A DNA stretch of 64,000 nt from Bacteroidota bacterium (lineage in GTDB: Bacteria; Bacteroidota; Bacteroidia; Flavobacteriales; Flavobacteriaceae), in assembly GCA_024279425.1 (NCBI GenBank), contig JAJRRO010000093.1, forward strand, positions 62,001 through 126,000, in the 5' to 3' direction. Position 1 is the stretch's first letter. Every line of letters begins with the position of its first letter. The notes under the pieces were generated by a model. The model saw only the letters and a program-made list of their open reading frames with translations. It made no database searches and was not told where the DNA came from. The position numbers were made by a program, and so were the translations under genes. Shown here one piece after another: positions 39,301 to 46,250 of the stretch.

Positions 39301-41012
39301 CAGAAGTAACCGCTTCATTGATTAGAACAAGTCCGTTGACTTGTACAACCCAAGCTGAATTGGAACTGACCGCCGGCGGAGGAACCGGACCTTATTCCTA
39401 TAGTGTCGACGGTATTAACTACTTCCCCATGTTGGGAGGAAATACACATACGTTCACTGTAGGAGCTGGGGCCTACCGTTACTATGTCCAGGATTCATTT
39501 AATTGTATTTCCATTTTGTCCAATGAAATAATGGAAGATTTTATTGACCCATTGGTTCTAAATATTGATAGTTCAACGGCTTTTATCAATTGCAATGGAG
39601 ATGGCACTGCTGTTATTTATGCCGATGCAGAAGGAGGCCTAGGAAATTATCAATATGAGCTTTTCACCGATATTTCCCTTAACCTAGCCTCACGAATCGC
39701 TGGACCACAAAGTAATGGGTTATTCAACAATCTGCCTGCTGGAACATATTATGTAAATGTAACCAGTGAGGATTGCACAGCTCCTGCTAAGGAAGTCGTC
39801 ATTACCGAGCCCACACCTTTGACATACACAGAAAATGTCATAAATGCAAGTTGTTTTGGAGATGACAATGGAAGTATTACTATAACGCTTTCTGGTGGTT
39901 CAGGAGGATATCAATATGCCATATCACCAAATTTAAATCAGTTTGATACTATTAATACCTTCACTGATTTAGCACCAGGTGACTATACCATTATCGCTCA
40001 GGATGTAAATGGATGTTTCGAGTTACTTGAATACACAATTACCCAGCCCGAAATTATACAATTATCAGCTGCTTCAACGCCTGAAATTTGTATTGGCGAG
40101 GAAAATGGAACAATTTCAATTACACTTACCGGGGGTACCGCTCCTTATAGTACTAGTTTGAACGATAAATCAGATTTTGTACAAGACCGAGTGGGTTTTG
40201 TGGACCTTGCAGCGGGTAGTTACCTATTATTTGTTAGGGATGCCCAAGGTTGTGAAGATAATATAATCGTAGAAGTATTGCCAGGTCAAAACCTGAATGC
40301 GACTGTAGAACCTGTATATGAATGTACTGGTGATACACCAAACAATTATTTATTGGTAACCCTTGAAGATCCAACTGTTGCAAACGATATAATGTACGCC
40401 TTGGATTCAACGAATCCAGTGGATATGCAGTTGACTCTTGACTTTACCGATATTGCCCCAGGAATGCATTCATTGACCATAGCACATGCCAATGGTTGTG
40501 TAAATACTGTTGATTTTGAAATATTGGGCTTTGAACCGTTAACCTTGGAATTGCAAAACAACAGCATCAATGAAATAACGGCAATTGCAACTGGTGGCCG
40601 CGGGCAATACACCTTTTATTTTAATGACGACGATAATGGTCCCGATAATACCTATATCATTAACCATACCGATACCTATGAAGTAAGGGTGGTCGATGAA
40701 AACGGTTGTGAGGTTATCGCGCTCATAGAAATGGAATTCATCGACATAGAAATTCCCAACTTCTTTACCCCAGATGGAGATGGTCAAAACGATTTCTGGC
40801 TACCCGTAAATATAGAGCCTTACCCAGAGATACTAATTAAAATTTATGATCGTTATGGTAGAGTGGTAGAAAATAATGTAGTAGACCGAAACGGATGGGA
40901 TGGTACTTACCATGGCGCGGAACTTCCCACTGGTGATTACTGGTATATGATACAGCTACAAGGAGAAAATGATGATCGTGAATTTGTGGGCCATTTTACC
41001 CTATATCGATAA
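27354..41012 (+). CDS. Giant SprB-like gliding adhesin with T9SS type B sorting domain
   Basis: A 4552-residue cell-surface protein, one uninterrupted frame of 13.7 kb. Signal peptide (about 1-24), N-terminal beta domain that begins QEYNTFDVRYQNNIKGDL as in SprB (25-375), a DUF11-like domain (about 379-500), a Cys-rich Asp-rich region, then roughly forty SprB-type repeats of about 80-100 residues (about 760-4430; recurring C-(F/N)-G-x-x-(D/N)-G-x-I-x(3)-(V/I), Y-Y-S-I-(D/N)-G-G, F-x-x-L-x-x-G-x-Y and V-x-D-x-x-G-C), and a C-terminal gliding_CTERM/CHU_C domain (about 4465-4552: IPNFFTPDGDGQNDFWLP, IYDRYGRVV, GWDGTYHGAELPTGDYWY). SprB moves along the surface on the gliding motor and acts as an adhesin. 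Flanked by two PorP/SprF genes, start overlapping the upstream stop. The repeats differ in DNA sequence, so they are old. Confidence 0.93.
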   Translation: MIPNISKKIRLACALLISFAGLSQEYNTFDVRYQNNIKGDLTFIANNIVNRDGGTSSTEPEDPYDATGSSSTYNDWLNMQYIDVDTDASTFSSSIANFVFPQASCNIIRYAGLYWSATYPSEYAGDPVGTGRQNDFNQVKFKVPGGTYVNITADEILFDGFTSSSSSVQQNSPYACYADVTSLITPLADPTGDYTVANIRSVVGSLSPGGGAAGGWTLVIVYENPTLSGKLITTFDGFARVRSSNPTVDINYSGFNTVPFGPVRAKIGAAALEGDNRITGDQMFIRETAADPFVQISNAANPGNNFFNSNITLDGVITTNRTPNSVNTLGYDTDIFLLNNPSNSVLDNAATQATFRFTSTGDQYYPFFNSFNVEIIEPNIILEKKVEDIAGNDITGLGVNLGQTLDYVLSFINTGNDDGANYTIRDVLPVNVTLDELNMVLPTGVTYTYDPLTRTVIFTISDNLIEIGDPSYSIRMRVKVAENCFDFIDACTDLIENLAYSTYEGVINNNQITDDPSVSDFDNCGFVTPGATNFLLDDLSDCDFSRTVQLCGDDVLLDAGDNFDDYIWYKDENGDNLIDAGDTVLNDSDPDNDPSTFLVNDIGTYIVDKIVADPCKGFQEIITVERFGDNTVNPIIDFYNTVNGDADPSNDIQGEIVSCSVDGDLLPKIFLCGINDSELLQVNIVDAQSIVWEQLDESSCASSGDDCANKNLTCTWNQVTTGNTYDVNTPGKYRLVVTYQNGCFNRFYFNVFQNTLDIQYTNNDIVCTTPGNITITNLGGGYGYQLVDIAASSILIPFSANNGPSFDINTNGAYRVEVVQLDGAGIPIPGACIFSTPDIGILQRDFQVGVTSTQANCNVLGSINIQVSNVNPNYEYELRLDDGSNGGLGTLVDNETAQPDNNFTFSNLNPDNYIIITRTDDGCEDIQNISVAQVPDLTLSALTTANIGCLNGTIQLTASGGFPNPDYNYAIWSKNGVPLYPTIGDIPGSAYQVGNIFSFAVGEEGDYQFVVVDANNCSAISNTVTIVIAPSVEYTTTAIDETCFGASDGSFAVNITNSNGYTVSYTLTYPDTSTVTNASGTFTGLPQGNYSLTITQTQGPISCDYVETFTIGGPVDGVTGVAVIIQDYTCVQNGTIEAQGVIGGAAPYEYSIDGINFVSGVGSETFSNLTDGTYTLTIRDASGCTFVTNPVTLDPLNGPTDLSFVASTPNCPTQTSDVTVTALDGNVPFTFEIVAPAAIAATSITGNTAIFNGLAPDTYTFRVTDNKSCSYDESFTILPVTPIGVVGQLINNITCFSDTNGEALFTVSGFNTSYDYTITGPAIFSGTSETSATIPLSNLDDGTYAITVTDNGTNCTATATVTIQAPAAALTLSANETQPTCTADGDVVLTATGGWGANNFGITYPDGITWAANTTGSFAGLVQTGTYLASATDANGCVATTSFNLNAAVAPILEIVPNAPCYDIVTGLALTANVLSGGDGNFEYSINGGIYVATNVFSGLAPGTHSITVRDGKNCTDTNTITIDPELTVTASAGNIEACGTTSDITITGAGGDGNFVYAVVANGIAPLAGDFAVTNPVTVTSAGDYDVYVRDNNGNIGFCEASYDITVTQDAPLSITSTATPVICFGETNGAISISVAGGSGPYQYSIDNGVTYQTTGSFVNLVAATYPIRIRDANNCEAASSITVAEPDQLVAEVVQTQNYTCLQLGEISVGSITPTTGGSGDYQYSLDGGAWTPITTGGAIFTNLMDGTYSIRVRDANAISCSLTLADVIIPPLPTEPTLSTTITYNCDGSGNITVLPNDVTYTYSIDGGIAQASNIFTNIGPGSHSITVNYGSDCTVETTTVVENGRALNAQITAFTNISCNGLSDGFITFEVDNFDAVNGFEYAVNGGAFSAPQTASPITVSGLSAGANTIEVRDVLDNTCSIVLSENLTEPSTLVTTATITDVFTCNNTGATITASVLGGTPTYEYQLEDTLGGIITAYQASNLFANVPAGNYIVRARDINNCDDPIDVAINVVAPSNPTFTATPTACYSGNNDGTIQVDITSLPGNGGFQFSLNGGPWMTPTPTTATTHTFSNLASGTYTIDVKDQFGCAGTQQSVTINPELTAVMDVVDISSCADGSITITANGGNGVYEYAYVPTTTSPSGLFGASNTFIVTTGNDGTYDVYVRDTTAAVPCEYMETVTINPATSLIYTTVPTDPECHDGTGSITVNITSGNSPYTIQIIDLDNGGASNETNFNVVDPTKTYYNLLPGNYTINVTDANGCLTTDTPITINNPDELTADLLGILPASCTSIDPNDYGFQFINYPTTLGTIEFSADGGTTWTGDNSIPGTTDILTGYISGTSVYPSLRTVDGLGNTICQTDLPRYIIPYPLDDLDITISTVVVNCNELQVTVQGDQGTAPYEYTYSDNPATFNPTTATWTAPTPGNHVFAGLVPGRTYVFYVRDNNGCIRQSNVNVNDITDNPIGIVSSYEPSCSGANDGQITYTLTDFDGTFESLIRWELYNVTTGALVLTSGGTIAYNPVPSQDIIISGLAPAEYYLVVTEVDGGGIDTCVGGSENLLLEELNPITGTPNVLQDITCASPGLIQIQNIVGGGGTYTYTLSSANFIVDIISASNPVQVPMTNLVDPTATPFNIDVSATDQYGCSDILGTVSINVSQNPIIDTMMVDSCDYPISLTINATSAAAQILYSIDGGTTYLNNGGVFTNLVAGTYNIAIIDSNGCTDTDTFDIIAPLEFNVLHTELLDCDPGIAANAEITIEVTSGSGNYEFAIDGPGIIDQARTTLTSNPFAWAGASVAGSYAVTVYDIDTATPNCFETITIDIPDAVVPIFTETHTDITCNGANDGTITLYPTDNGINPLTFTLTPMPVGVVLNGNTFENVPAGTYSVRGTGTNNCFTDIFGIDINEPNVIVVTAPTVVEFGCASGNNPNNAMITVTAAGITGGSGNYVIYEFINDQGTIPTGDDVVVQSGFNTSYVETNVAGGSYSINVYDDNGCLGSTTAIILPFDELLTATAAITSPISCNPGNDGEITIAVTSTTNNTAKFEYSINNGTSYQASNIFTGLPIGTHNFLIRHTDTGCIMTATETLTDPNTFTIDVTKTSDVICFGTTTGAVTFELLDATYPGGFDWEIFNDNGTPINFGDDISVSLGTEATNGPTAVINLAAGSYYVSISQNNFPQCVNLQAFTINGPTAAITANTEVDPITCLGNDGIIEIIDVLGGWGAYSYYIGTIAPTGAGDYVASPQFSALSVGTYQAWVLDSSGCEQMVQNNIVLANPVPITATLQVNQENCINLQGELEIIGVGGGQGTNYTYQLIKDGVDFGAPQNTSVFAGLGAGSYEVRVSDQWSCTFTTTAELLYTEINATSTVVKPIDCTVNPGGEITVNVNGGSANLEYTVIFPDGITTATNNTGVFITLPQVGTYSFMVTDLDTSTPCTATITEELDDKVDPILLNASIVNVSCNGGSDGSITANLDPATNSNPPYQYELIGLAGAPSRPLQNNPFFDGLPVGDYQVRVVSDRGCETTKNETITEPTQLVVSASAIPFACAPDNSVNTSILTVAIPTTGTTPYVYSIDNVNFQTTNTFEIIDNGAVQNITAYVTDANGCSATDAVAIQPLNTFMVAASQNIAISCLVSEEVLITVTDDGNPANNYTYELLPIGNPNGGLTGTPTNTTATFDLTAVGNYTFRITDTATGCYIDTLPYEIAPFDLIEVVATATVPVTCFAGVDGELEIDVTNYAGPYAFEVFTQAGISVQTGTGNTATNPHKITGLSGGNFYVTVTETNAPECAENSNVITIISPDMPLTAIVNPLANVSCTNDQGEILIDPSGGYAPYDIVLNNTTTGQIYNAADVASMLFTGLSEGSFMVTITDTNGCVLNDIETLVAPLPITADITASLATLACYGDTNAVVSAINVLNGSGSYQYQLNYYNTTGTIIDLTTGGQISAVFDNLGAGIYSITVSDGWNCDVETSQVTITDPTEVTASLIRTSPLTCTTQAELELTAGGGTGPYSYSVDGINYFPMLGGNTHTFTVGAGAYRYYVQDSFNCISILSNEIMEDFIDPLVLNIDSSTAFINCNGDGTAVIYADAEGGLGNYQYELFTDISLNLASRIAGPQSNGLFNNLPAGTYYVNVTSEDCTAPAKEVVITEPTPLTYTENVINASCFGDDNGSITITLSGGSGGYQYAISPNLNQFDTINTFTDLAPGDYTIIAQDVNGCFELLEYTITQPEIIQLSAASTPEICIGEENGTISITLTGGTAPYSTSLNDKSDFVQDRVGFVDLAAGSYLLFVRDAQGCEDNIIVEVLPGQNLNATVEPVYECTGDTPNNYLLVTLEDPTVANDIMYALDSTNPVDMQLTLDFTDIAPGMHSLTIAHANGCVNTVDFEILGFEPLTLELQNNSINEITAIATGGRGQYTFYFNDDDNGPDNTYIINHTDTYEVRVVDENGCEVIALIEMEFIDIEIPNFFTPDGDGQNDFWLPVNIEPYPEILIKIYDRYGRVVENNVVDRNGWDGTYHGAELPTGDYWYMIQLQGENDDREFVGHFTLYR

Positions 41013-41030
41013 ACTTAACCTAAAACAATA

Positions 41031-41975
41031 ATGCGCAATAAATTATTGACATTTCTGCTACTCGTGTGCGCTTTCTCTATATGGGGCCAAGAGCTTACAA
41101 TTCCACAACTTTCACAGTACTTGGCAGATAACCCATTTGTGATGTCGCCTACCTATGCCGGTATCGGTGATCACGTTAAAATACGCGTAAACGGACTTAC
41201 ACAATGGGTGGGTATCAAAGATGCCCCAGATACCCAATCGTTGGCTGCGGATATGCGATTGGGGGAAAAATCCGGGTTTGGAGCCCTACTTTATAATGAC
41301 AGCAATGGTGAAACCAAACAGCGTGGAGCTCGACTTTCCTTTGCCCACCATTTGACTTTAGATAGGTATGATGATGAATTCCTCTCTTTTGGTCTTTCGT
41401 ATAATTTTAATCAGTTCAGAATAGATATTGAGAATTTCGACGCCCTTGACCCCAGTGTAACCGATGACCGAGCCACAACAAACCACAACTTTGATGTAGG
41501 TGTCATGTACCGTTACGATAAGTTTTACTTTAGTTTAAATGCCTCAAACCTTTTGGATAAGGACCTTACGAGGTTCAATCCTGTTTTTGAACCCAATACT
41601 TTACGTAATTATTATGCATATACCGGCTATAGGTATACAAAAAATAAGAACAGTACGTTAGAGATAGAACCTTCAATATTCTTTCAGCTTTTTGAGAGCG
41701 ATGGCAGATCCGTAACCGATTTGAACATAAAATTCAGATGGTATGATTTTGAGGATTATTACTATGTCGGGGCTACCTATCGCTTCTTGAACGACCAAAT
41801 TGGTGATCCTCTTTATGTTGCGCCCATTGTAGGTCTTAAAAAGAACAATTTTTATTTTGGATATTCCTACCAAGTTATTTTAAATGAGATTCTGGGATAT
41901 AGTACTGGCACACATGTGATAACCATGGGAGTAGACCTTTTCCAAGGCATAAGTAATTGTAGGTGTACCTATTGA
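41031..41975 (+). CDS. PorP/SprF family T9SS membrane protein
   Basis: A 314-residue protein of standard SprF length. Signal peptide ends at AFSIWGQE; the beta-barrel opens with IPQLSQYLADNPFVMSPTYAGIGDHVKIRVNGLTQW, the family hallmark, and has DMRLGEKSGFGALLYND, LSFGLSYNFNQF and VGVMYRYDKFYFSLNASNLLDKD. Ends with FQGISNCRCTY. SprF is required for SprB to reach the surface and works with type B sorted substrates; the gene is 18 bp after the adhesin gene, so this is probably its cognate partner. No SPOR-like extension, in contrast with the 729-residue paralogue upstream. Confidence 0.92.
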   Translation: MRNKLLTFLLLVCAFSIWGQELTIPQLSQYLADNPFVMSPTYAGIGDHVKIRVNGLTQWVGIKDAPDTQSLAADMRLGEKSGFGALLYNDSNGETKQRGARLSFAHHLTLDRYDDEFLSFGLSYNFNQFRIDIENFDALDPSVTDDRATTNHNFDVGVMYRYDKFYFSLNASNLLDKDLTRFNPVFEPNTLRNYYAYTGYRYTKNKNSTLEIEPSIFFQLFESDGRSVTDLNIKFRWYDFEDYYYVGATYRFLNDQIGDPLYVAPIVGLKKNNFYFGYSYQVILNEILGYSTGTHVITMGVDLFQGISNCRCTY

Positions 41976-42066
41976 AAAACAATATATTTGGCCATTTCAC
42001 TTCTAGGGAATATAATTATGTGCCAATTAAAGTTAGTCTTTTAAGCATCATTTTGATAGATTGATT

Positions 42067-42074
42067 TAAGTTTG
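42067..42074 (+). promoter_or_regulatory. -7 box (TAAGTTTG) of folB
   Basis: TAAGTTTG matches TAnnTTTG, 20 bp before ATG 42095. It overlaps the GTG that would be the more upstream start, and so argues against that start. No clear -33 element. Confidence 0.45.
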
Positions 42075-42094
42075 TGAAAACTTATGAATTTGCA

Positions 42095-42454
42095 ATGGGA
42101 ACAATTAAAGTAACCAATATCCGAGTCCATGCCCATCATGGGTGTTTGGCTGAAGAAAGTATCATTGGCAGTGAATATCGGGTTGATGTATCTGTAAAAG
42201 CAAATCTTGCGAAAGCCTCTATTTCTGATTATCTTTCCGATACCGTAGATTATGTTCATATTAATCGTATTGTAAAAGAAGAAATGCAGGTTCCTTCAAA
42301 ACTTTTGGAACATGTTGCAAAACGAATGATTAATCGTATTTTATTAGAGATTGAAATGGCCGAAAAAGTGAAGGTTTCAGTATCCAAAATTAATCCACCT
42401 ATTGGAGGCGATGTTGAAATGGTGACCGTGGTTTTAAGTTCAAAAAGATCATGA
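42095..42454 (+). CDS. folB: Dihydroneopterin aldolase
   Basis: A 119-residue enzyme of folate synthesis that converts 7,8-dihydroneopterin to 6-hydroxymethyl-7,8-dihydropterin and glycolaldehyde. It has VTNIRVHAHHGCLAEES (substrate site), SDYLSDTVDYVHINRIV and KINPPIGGDVEMVTVVL at the end, as in FolB. I start it at ATG 42095 (MGTIKVTN); a GTG at 42074 in frame would add seven residues but overlaps a -7 box. Cytoplasmic octamer in known members. Confidence 0.94.
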   Translation: MGTIKVTNIRVHAHHGCLAEESIIGSEYRVDVSVKANLAKASISDYLSDTVDYVHINRIVKEEMQVPSKLLEHVAKRMINRILLEIEMAEKVKVSVSKINPPIGGDVEMVTVVLSSKRS

Positions 42455-42463
42455 TCAATCTTT

Positions 42464-42493
42464 TTGAAACCTAAGAATAAGGTGATACATTTG
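42464..42493 (+). promoter_or_regulatory. Promoter of tRNA-Cys
   Basis: TTG at 42464-42466 (in a run of Ts), 19-bp spacer, TACATTTG at 42486-42493; 11 bp before the mature tRNA. It lies partly over the folB stop region. Confidence 0.72.
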
Positions 42494-42504
42494 CACCTCA
42501 AAAT

Positions 42505-42575
42505 GGCATCGTGGCCGAGTGGCTAGGCGCAGCTCTGCAAAAGCTTGTACAGCGGTTCGAATCCGCTCGATGCCT
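42505..42575 (+). tRNA. tRNA-Cys (anticodon GCA)
   Basis: A 71-nt cloverleaf: acceptor GGCATCG pairs with CGATGCC, D stem GCC/GGC, anticodon loop CTGCAAA with GCA, four-base variable loop, T arm AGCGG-TTCGAAT-CCGCT, discriminator T as expected for tRNA-Cys. CCA is not encoded. The first anticodon-stem pair is a C-T mismatch. Followed by a strong terminator. Confidence 0.95.
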
Positions 42576-42580
42576 CAACA

Positions 42581-42613
42581 AAAACCCTCCTTGTGAACAA
42601 GGAGGGTTTTTTT
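42581..42613. terminator. Terminator after tRNA-Cys
   Basis: Perfect 14-bp stem (42581-42594 with 42597-42610) with a GA loop and T run. The A run on the other side lets it serve the minus-strand LysE gene as well. Confidence 0.93.
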
Positions 42614-42637
42614 ATATCCTAGGCAAAACCTATGGCA

Positions 42638-43312
42638 CTACTCCCGAATCTGTTCTATTTTTTCAATTCCCTTTTCTATATTGAATTTATCTTTTGGCAA
42701 AAAACCCTTGATAACAAGTACCAATCCGCAGATAATCAATATAATCCCCAGTCCTTTTTTAATCTGTGAAATTCTTTTGTGCGTGAGTTTCCTTTTTAAT
42801 TGTTTGGCCAATAATATTTTAAAAATATCAGTTGCCAAGTAAGCCCCGAGCATGGTCGAGAAAAAAACGATGATACGATTTGGGTCATTGTTTAAACTAG
42901 GACCCACCACAATAATAATTCCAAGCCAAAAAACAAGTACGCCAATATTTATGAAATTCAATAAGAATCCTTTTATGAATAAACTGAGGTAATCACTTTT
43001 TTTTGATTTAAGTGAAGGTTTGTCTTTTTTAATTTCTGTCTTAAAATAGGTAGTAATTCCATACACTAAAAGAATTACGCCTCCAAAAACGTAAAGGCCA
43101 GGTTGATTGCTTAAATTTTCCAACAATTGAAAACTACTGAAGTATGCAACCACCAAAAAAAAAACGTCTGCAAGAATAACACCCAAATCAAAGACCAAAG
43201 CCGCTCTAAAACCTTTAACTGCACTTGTTTCCAATAGAACAAAAAAAACAGGCCCAATCATAAAACTTAATAGAAAACCCAATGGAATTGCCGCCTGAAT
43301 ATCTTCTAACAT
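42638..43312 (-). CDS. LysE family amino acid/metabolite exporter
   Basis: A 224-residue inner-membrane protein with about six hydrophobic helices. The N-terminal PLGFLLSFMIGPVFFVLLETSAVKGFRAALVFDLGVILADVFF matches the LysE/RhtB translocator signature (GPVFF, G-x-x-A-x(4)-G, D at the end of helix 2). Substrate cannot be predicted. It lies 7 bp after the head-GIN gene on the same strand and both probably belong to one unit downstream of rnr. Confidence 0.87.
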   Translation of the reverse strand: MLEDIQAAIPLGFLLSFMIGPVFFVLLETSAVKGFRAALVFDLGVILADVFFLVVAYFSSFQLLENLSNQPGLYVFGGVILLVYGITTYFKTEIKKDKPSLKSKKSDYLSLFIKGFLLNFINIGVLVFWLGIIIVVGPSLNNDPNRIIVFFSTMLGAYLATDIFKILLAKQLKRKLTHKRISQIKKGLGIILIICGLVLVIKGFLPKDKFNIEKGIEKIEQIRE

Positions 43313-43319
43313 AAGGGGG

Positions 43320-44000
43320 TTACATTCTTGTTATTTTACCTCCAAACACTGTTTTTTCATCCATTTTTGCGGGATTACCATATACCAGTACCTCACCTCC
43401 CGCCTTCACTGTGGCCTTTACATAGTCTGAAGCATATATTTCTGCCCTTGATCCAGCATTGACATTTATAGTTGAAAATTTGGTCTTTAGTTCTTTGCCT
43501 TCATAAATACCTCCTGTATTTATGACAACATCCTGCAAATCTGCGGTTCCAGCAGTTTTAACAACACCTCCCGTTACGGTCTTCACTAAAAGTTGTTCAA
43601 CTTCGGTATATAACTGTAGTTCTCCCCCCTCTTGTGCTTTTAGTTCCAGAACATCCTGGACAATGGCATCTTCACAAGTTATTCTAGCATCCTCATTAAC
43701 ATCCAATACTACCAATTTATCTGAATAATACACAACAACAAATGTTCTGTAACCACTAAACATTTTTGTAATCTTCATTCGTATTTTAAGAACTCCCTCA
43801 TTGTTTACAATGACCACATTCTTAGTATTGGTACCAGTAATAACCGCTTTGTTTTCATTTGATTTAACCAATTTGACATATATCCCGTCAAAAGCCTTTA
43901 TTTCTGAAAAAGGACGTAAGTCCTGGGTCAATTTTTCGTCTTGTGACAAAGTCGCTTGAAACACAAACGATAGTACCACAAGCAAGACCAAATTCTTCAT
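43320..44000 (-). CDS. Head-GIN domain (DUF2807) secreted protein
   Basis: A 226-residue protein from MKNLVLLVVL; a longer frame to 44051 lacks a signal peptide at its start, so 44000 is preferred. Signal peptide ends at ATLSQ. The rest is a right-handed beta-helix-like repeat of alternating V, T, G and A (KAEITG-like turns, residues about 90-210), with the opening F-EIKAFDGIYVKLVKSNENKAVITG typical of the auto-transporter adhesin head-GIN family. Function unknown; probably periplasmic or surface. 60 bp from rnr, upstream of LysE. Confidence 0.85.
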   Translation of the reverse strand: MKNLVLLVVLSFVFQATLSQDEKLTQDLRPFSEIKAFDGIYVKLVKSNENKAVITGTNTKNVVIVNNEGVLKIRMKITKMFSGYRTFVVVYYSDKLVVLDVNEDARITCEDAIVQDVLELKAQEGGELQLYTEVEQLLVKTVTGGVVKTAGTADLQDVVINTGGIYEGKELKTKFSTINVNAGSRAEIYASDYVKATVKAGGEVLVYGNPAKMDEKTVFGGKITRM

Positions 44001-44060
44001 TGTTTCAGTTTTTAGGTTTTTTCTTACTAACTTAAACAAAATATATTCCAAAAAACGTTT

Positions 44061-46250
44061 TTATCCGTTCTTTCCTATAAGGGAAAAATCAAGATGGCGT
44101 TTTACCAAATCAGTACTTTTCACCATTACTACCACTTCATCACCAAGTTGATAGGTTTTTCCGGTTCGCTCACCAACAATTGCATACTGCTTTTCATCAA
44201 AGATATAATAATCACCTTTTATATCCCGTATCCTGACCATGCCTTCGCATTTGTTTTCGATGATTTCAACATAGATTCCCCATTCCGTAACTCCAGAAAT
44301 AACACCGATAAATTCACGATCCTGATGGTCTTGCATAAATTTAATCTGCATATATTTTATAGAATCCCGCTCAGCATTTGCGGCCAAATTCTCCATGTTC
44401 GAAGCGTGTTTGCATTTGTCTTCATAAATTTCAGATTGAGGTGACTTTCCACCTTCTAAATAATGTTGCAATAATCTATGTACCATAACATCGGGATAGC
44501 GCCGAATTGGAGAAGTAAAATGGGAATAATAATCAAAGGCAAGTCCATAATGACCAATATTATCCACAGTGTAAATAGCCTTGCTCATACTTCTAATGGC
44601 AAGTGTATCTACCAAATTCTGTTCCTTTTTACCCTTAACATCTTCTAAAAGCTGATTTAGAGACGCACTTATAGAATTTTTATCCTTAAAGTTAAGCGTA
44701 TGTCCAAATCTCGAAATAATACCGTTCAGGGCCAATAATTTATCTTCATCCGGGTCATCATGTATTCTATACACAAATGTTTTCTTTGGTTTTTGTTTCC
44801 CAATAAACTCAGCCACTTTTCTATTGGCCAACAACATAAATTCCTCAATGAGTTTATTGGCATCTTTCGCTTCCTTGAAATAAACACTTTCTGGTTCATT
44901 CTTTTCATTGAGATTAAACCGTACTTCAACCTTATCAAATGAGATTGCACCCTGCCGCATTCTTTTTGAACGCATAATCTTTGCCAATTTATCCAAAATC
45001 AAAGTAGCTTCTACCACCTTATTGGATACCGAATAAGCATCTCCCCTAATTGAAATATCCGCAGGAATATCTCCAGTACCGTTTTCTATAATATATTGTG
45101 CTTCCTCATAGGCAAATCTTTCATTGGAATTGATGACCGTTCTCCCAAACCATTGGTTTTTTATAATGGCATTAGCATCCAATTCAAAGATAGCTGAAAA
45201 TGTATATTTTTCTTCATTAGGCCGTAACGAACAAGCATTGTTGGATAATACTTCAGGTAACATAGGTACCACACGATCCACTAAATAAACGGATGTTGCT
45301 CTATTATATGCTTCATCGTCCAAAATGGTATCGGATTGTACATAATGAGAAACATCGGCAATATGAATACCTATCTCATAACTACCATTATCCAATAATT
45401 TAAAAGACAGGGCATCATCAAAATCCTTTGCGTCTTTGGGATCAATTGTAAAGGTAAGAACATCGCGCATATCCCTCCTTTTTGCAATTTCCTGTGCTTT
45501 TATAGAGGTATCCAGGGTATTGGCATAATGCTCCACTTCTGTTGGAAATTCATAAGGAAGGCCGTATTCTGCCAAAATGGAATGTATTTCGGTTTGATGC
45601 TCACCCGGTCTGCCCAAAACATCGGTAATGGTACCAAAAGGAGAATCCGCATTCTCAGGCCATTCAGTGATTTCAACAATTACCTTATCACCATCAGTAG
45701 CACTTCCTATATTTTCTTTTGAAATAAAAATATCAGTATACATTCTAAAATCTGAAGTTCTGACGAATGCAAACGTTTTTTGCATATCTACAATACCAAC
45801 AAACTTATTTTTTTTACGCTCAATAACCTTGGTTATCTCACCTTCCAATTTCTTTCCATTTCTTCTTGGGAAAATATAAACCTCTACGGTATCTTTATGA
45901 AAGGCTTTCCTTAATTTATTAAAAGGTACGAAAACATCATCATCCATACCATCAACGATAATATAGGCATTTCCCCTTCCTGTAATATCCACTGTACCAG
46001 TGTGATACTTTTTTGTTGAGGCAATTGCTCTATAATGCCCCCTTGTTTCTTCTAAAACCCGTTTTGATTCTTTGAGCTGTGAGAGTTTCTTAATAAGTTC
46101 ATTTCTCTCATGAGCATCGGTAACCCCTATCCTAGAAGCTATTTGTTTATATGTAAAACTTTTTTTTGGTTCTTTTTCAAGTACTGTAAAGATTCCTTTT
46201 GTTAGTTCGTTTTTTCTATGGTTTCTTGTTTTCTTTTTCTTTTTTGACAT
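44061..46250 (-). CDS. rnr: Ribonuclease R
   Basis: A 729-residue 3'-5' exoribonuclease. Order: basic lysine-rich N-terminus with a winged-helix part (about 1-70), two cold-shock-like OB domains (about 70-225), the RNB catalytic domain (about 245-580; FTIDPKDAKDFDDALSF carries the metal-binding aspartates, then HIADVSHYV and PIRRYPDVMVHRLLQ), and a C-terminal S1 domain (about 635-725). It degrades structured RNA. Divergent from rpiB across an AT-rich gap with DnaA-box-like motifs. Confidence 0.96.
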   Translation of the reverse strand: MSKKKKKTRNHRKNELTKGIFTVLEKEPKKSFTYKQIASRIGVTDAHERNELIKKLSQLKESKRVLEETRGHYRAIASTKKYHTGTVDITGRGNAYIIVDGMDDDVFVPFNKLRKAFHKDTVEVYIFPRRNGKKLEGEITKVIERKKNKFVGIVDMQKTFAFVRTSDFRMYTDIFISKENIGSATDGDKVIVEITEWPENADSPFGTITDVLGRPGEHQTEIHSILAEYGLPYEFPTEVEHYANTLDTSIKAQEIAKRRDMRDVLTFTIDPKDAKDFDDALSFKLLDNGSYEIGIHIADVSHYVQSDTILDDEAYNRATSVYLVDRVVPMLPEVLSNNACSLRPNEEKYTFSAIFELDANAIIKNQWFGRTVINSNERFAYEEAQYIIENGTGDIPADISIRGDAYSVSNKVVEATLILDKLAKIMRSKRMRQGAISFDKVEVRFNLNEKNEPESVYFKEAKDANKLIEEFMLLANRKVAEFIGKQKPKKTFVYRIHDDPDEDKLLALNGIISRFGHTLNFKDKNSISASLNQLLEDVKGKKEQNLVDTLAIRSMSKAIYTVDNIGHYGLAFDYYSHFTSPIRRYPDVMVHRLLQHYLEGGKSPQSEIYEDKCKHASNMENLAANAERDSIKYMQIKFMQDHQDREFIGVISGVTEWGIYVEIIENKCEGMVRIRDIKGDYYIFDEKQYAIVGERTGKTYQLGDEVVVMVKSTDLVKRHLDFSLIGKNG

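Noticed and set aside
27354-41012. CRISPR-like or minisatellite DNA repeats in the adhesin gene
   Set aside because: The repetition is at protein level with diverged codons; no direct DNA repeats with spacers were seen.
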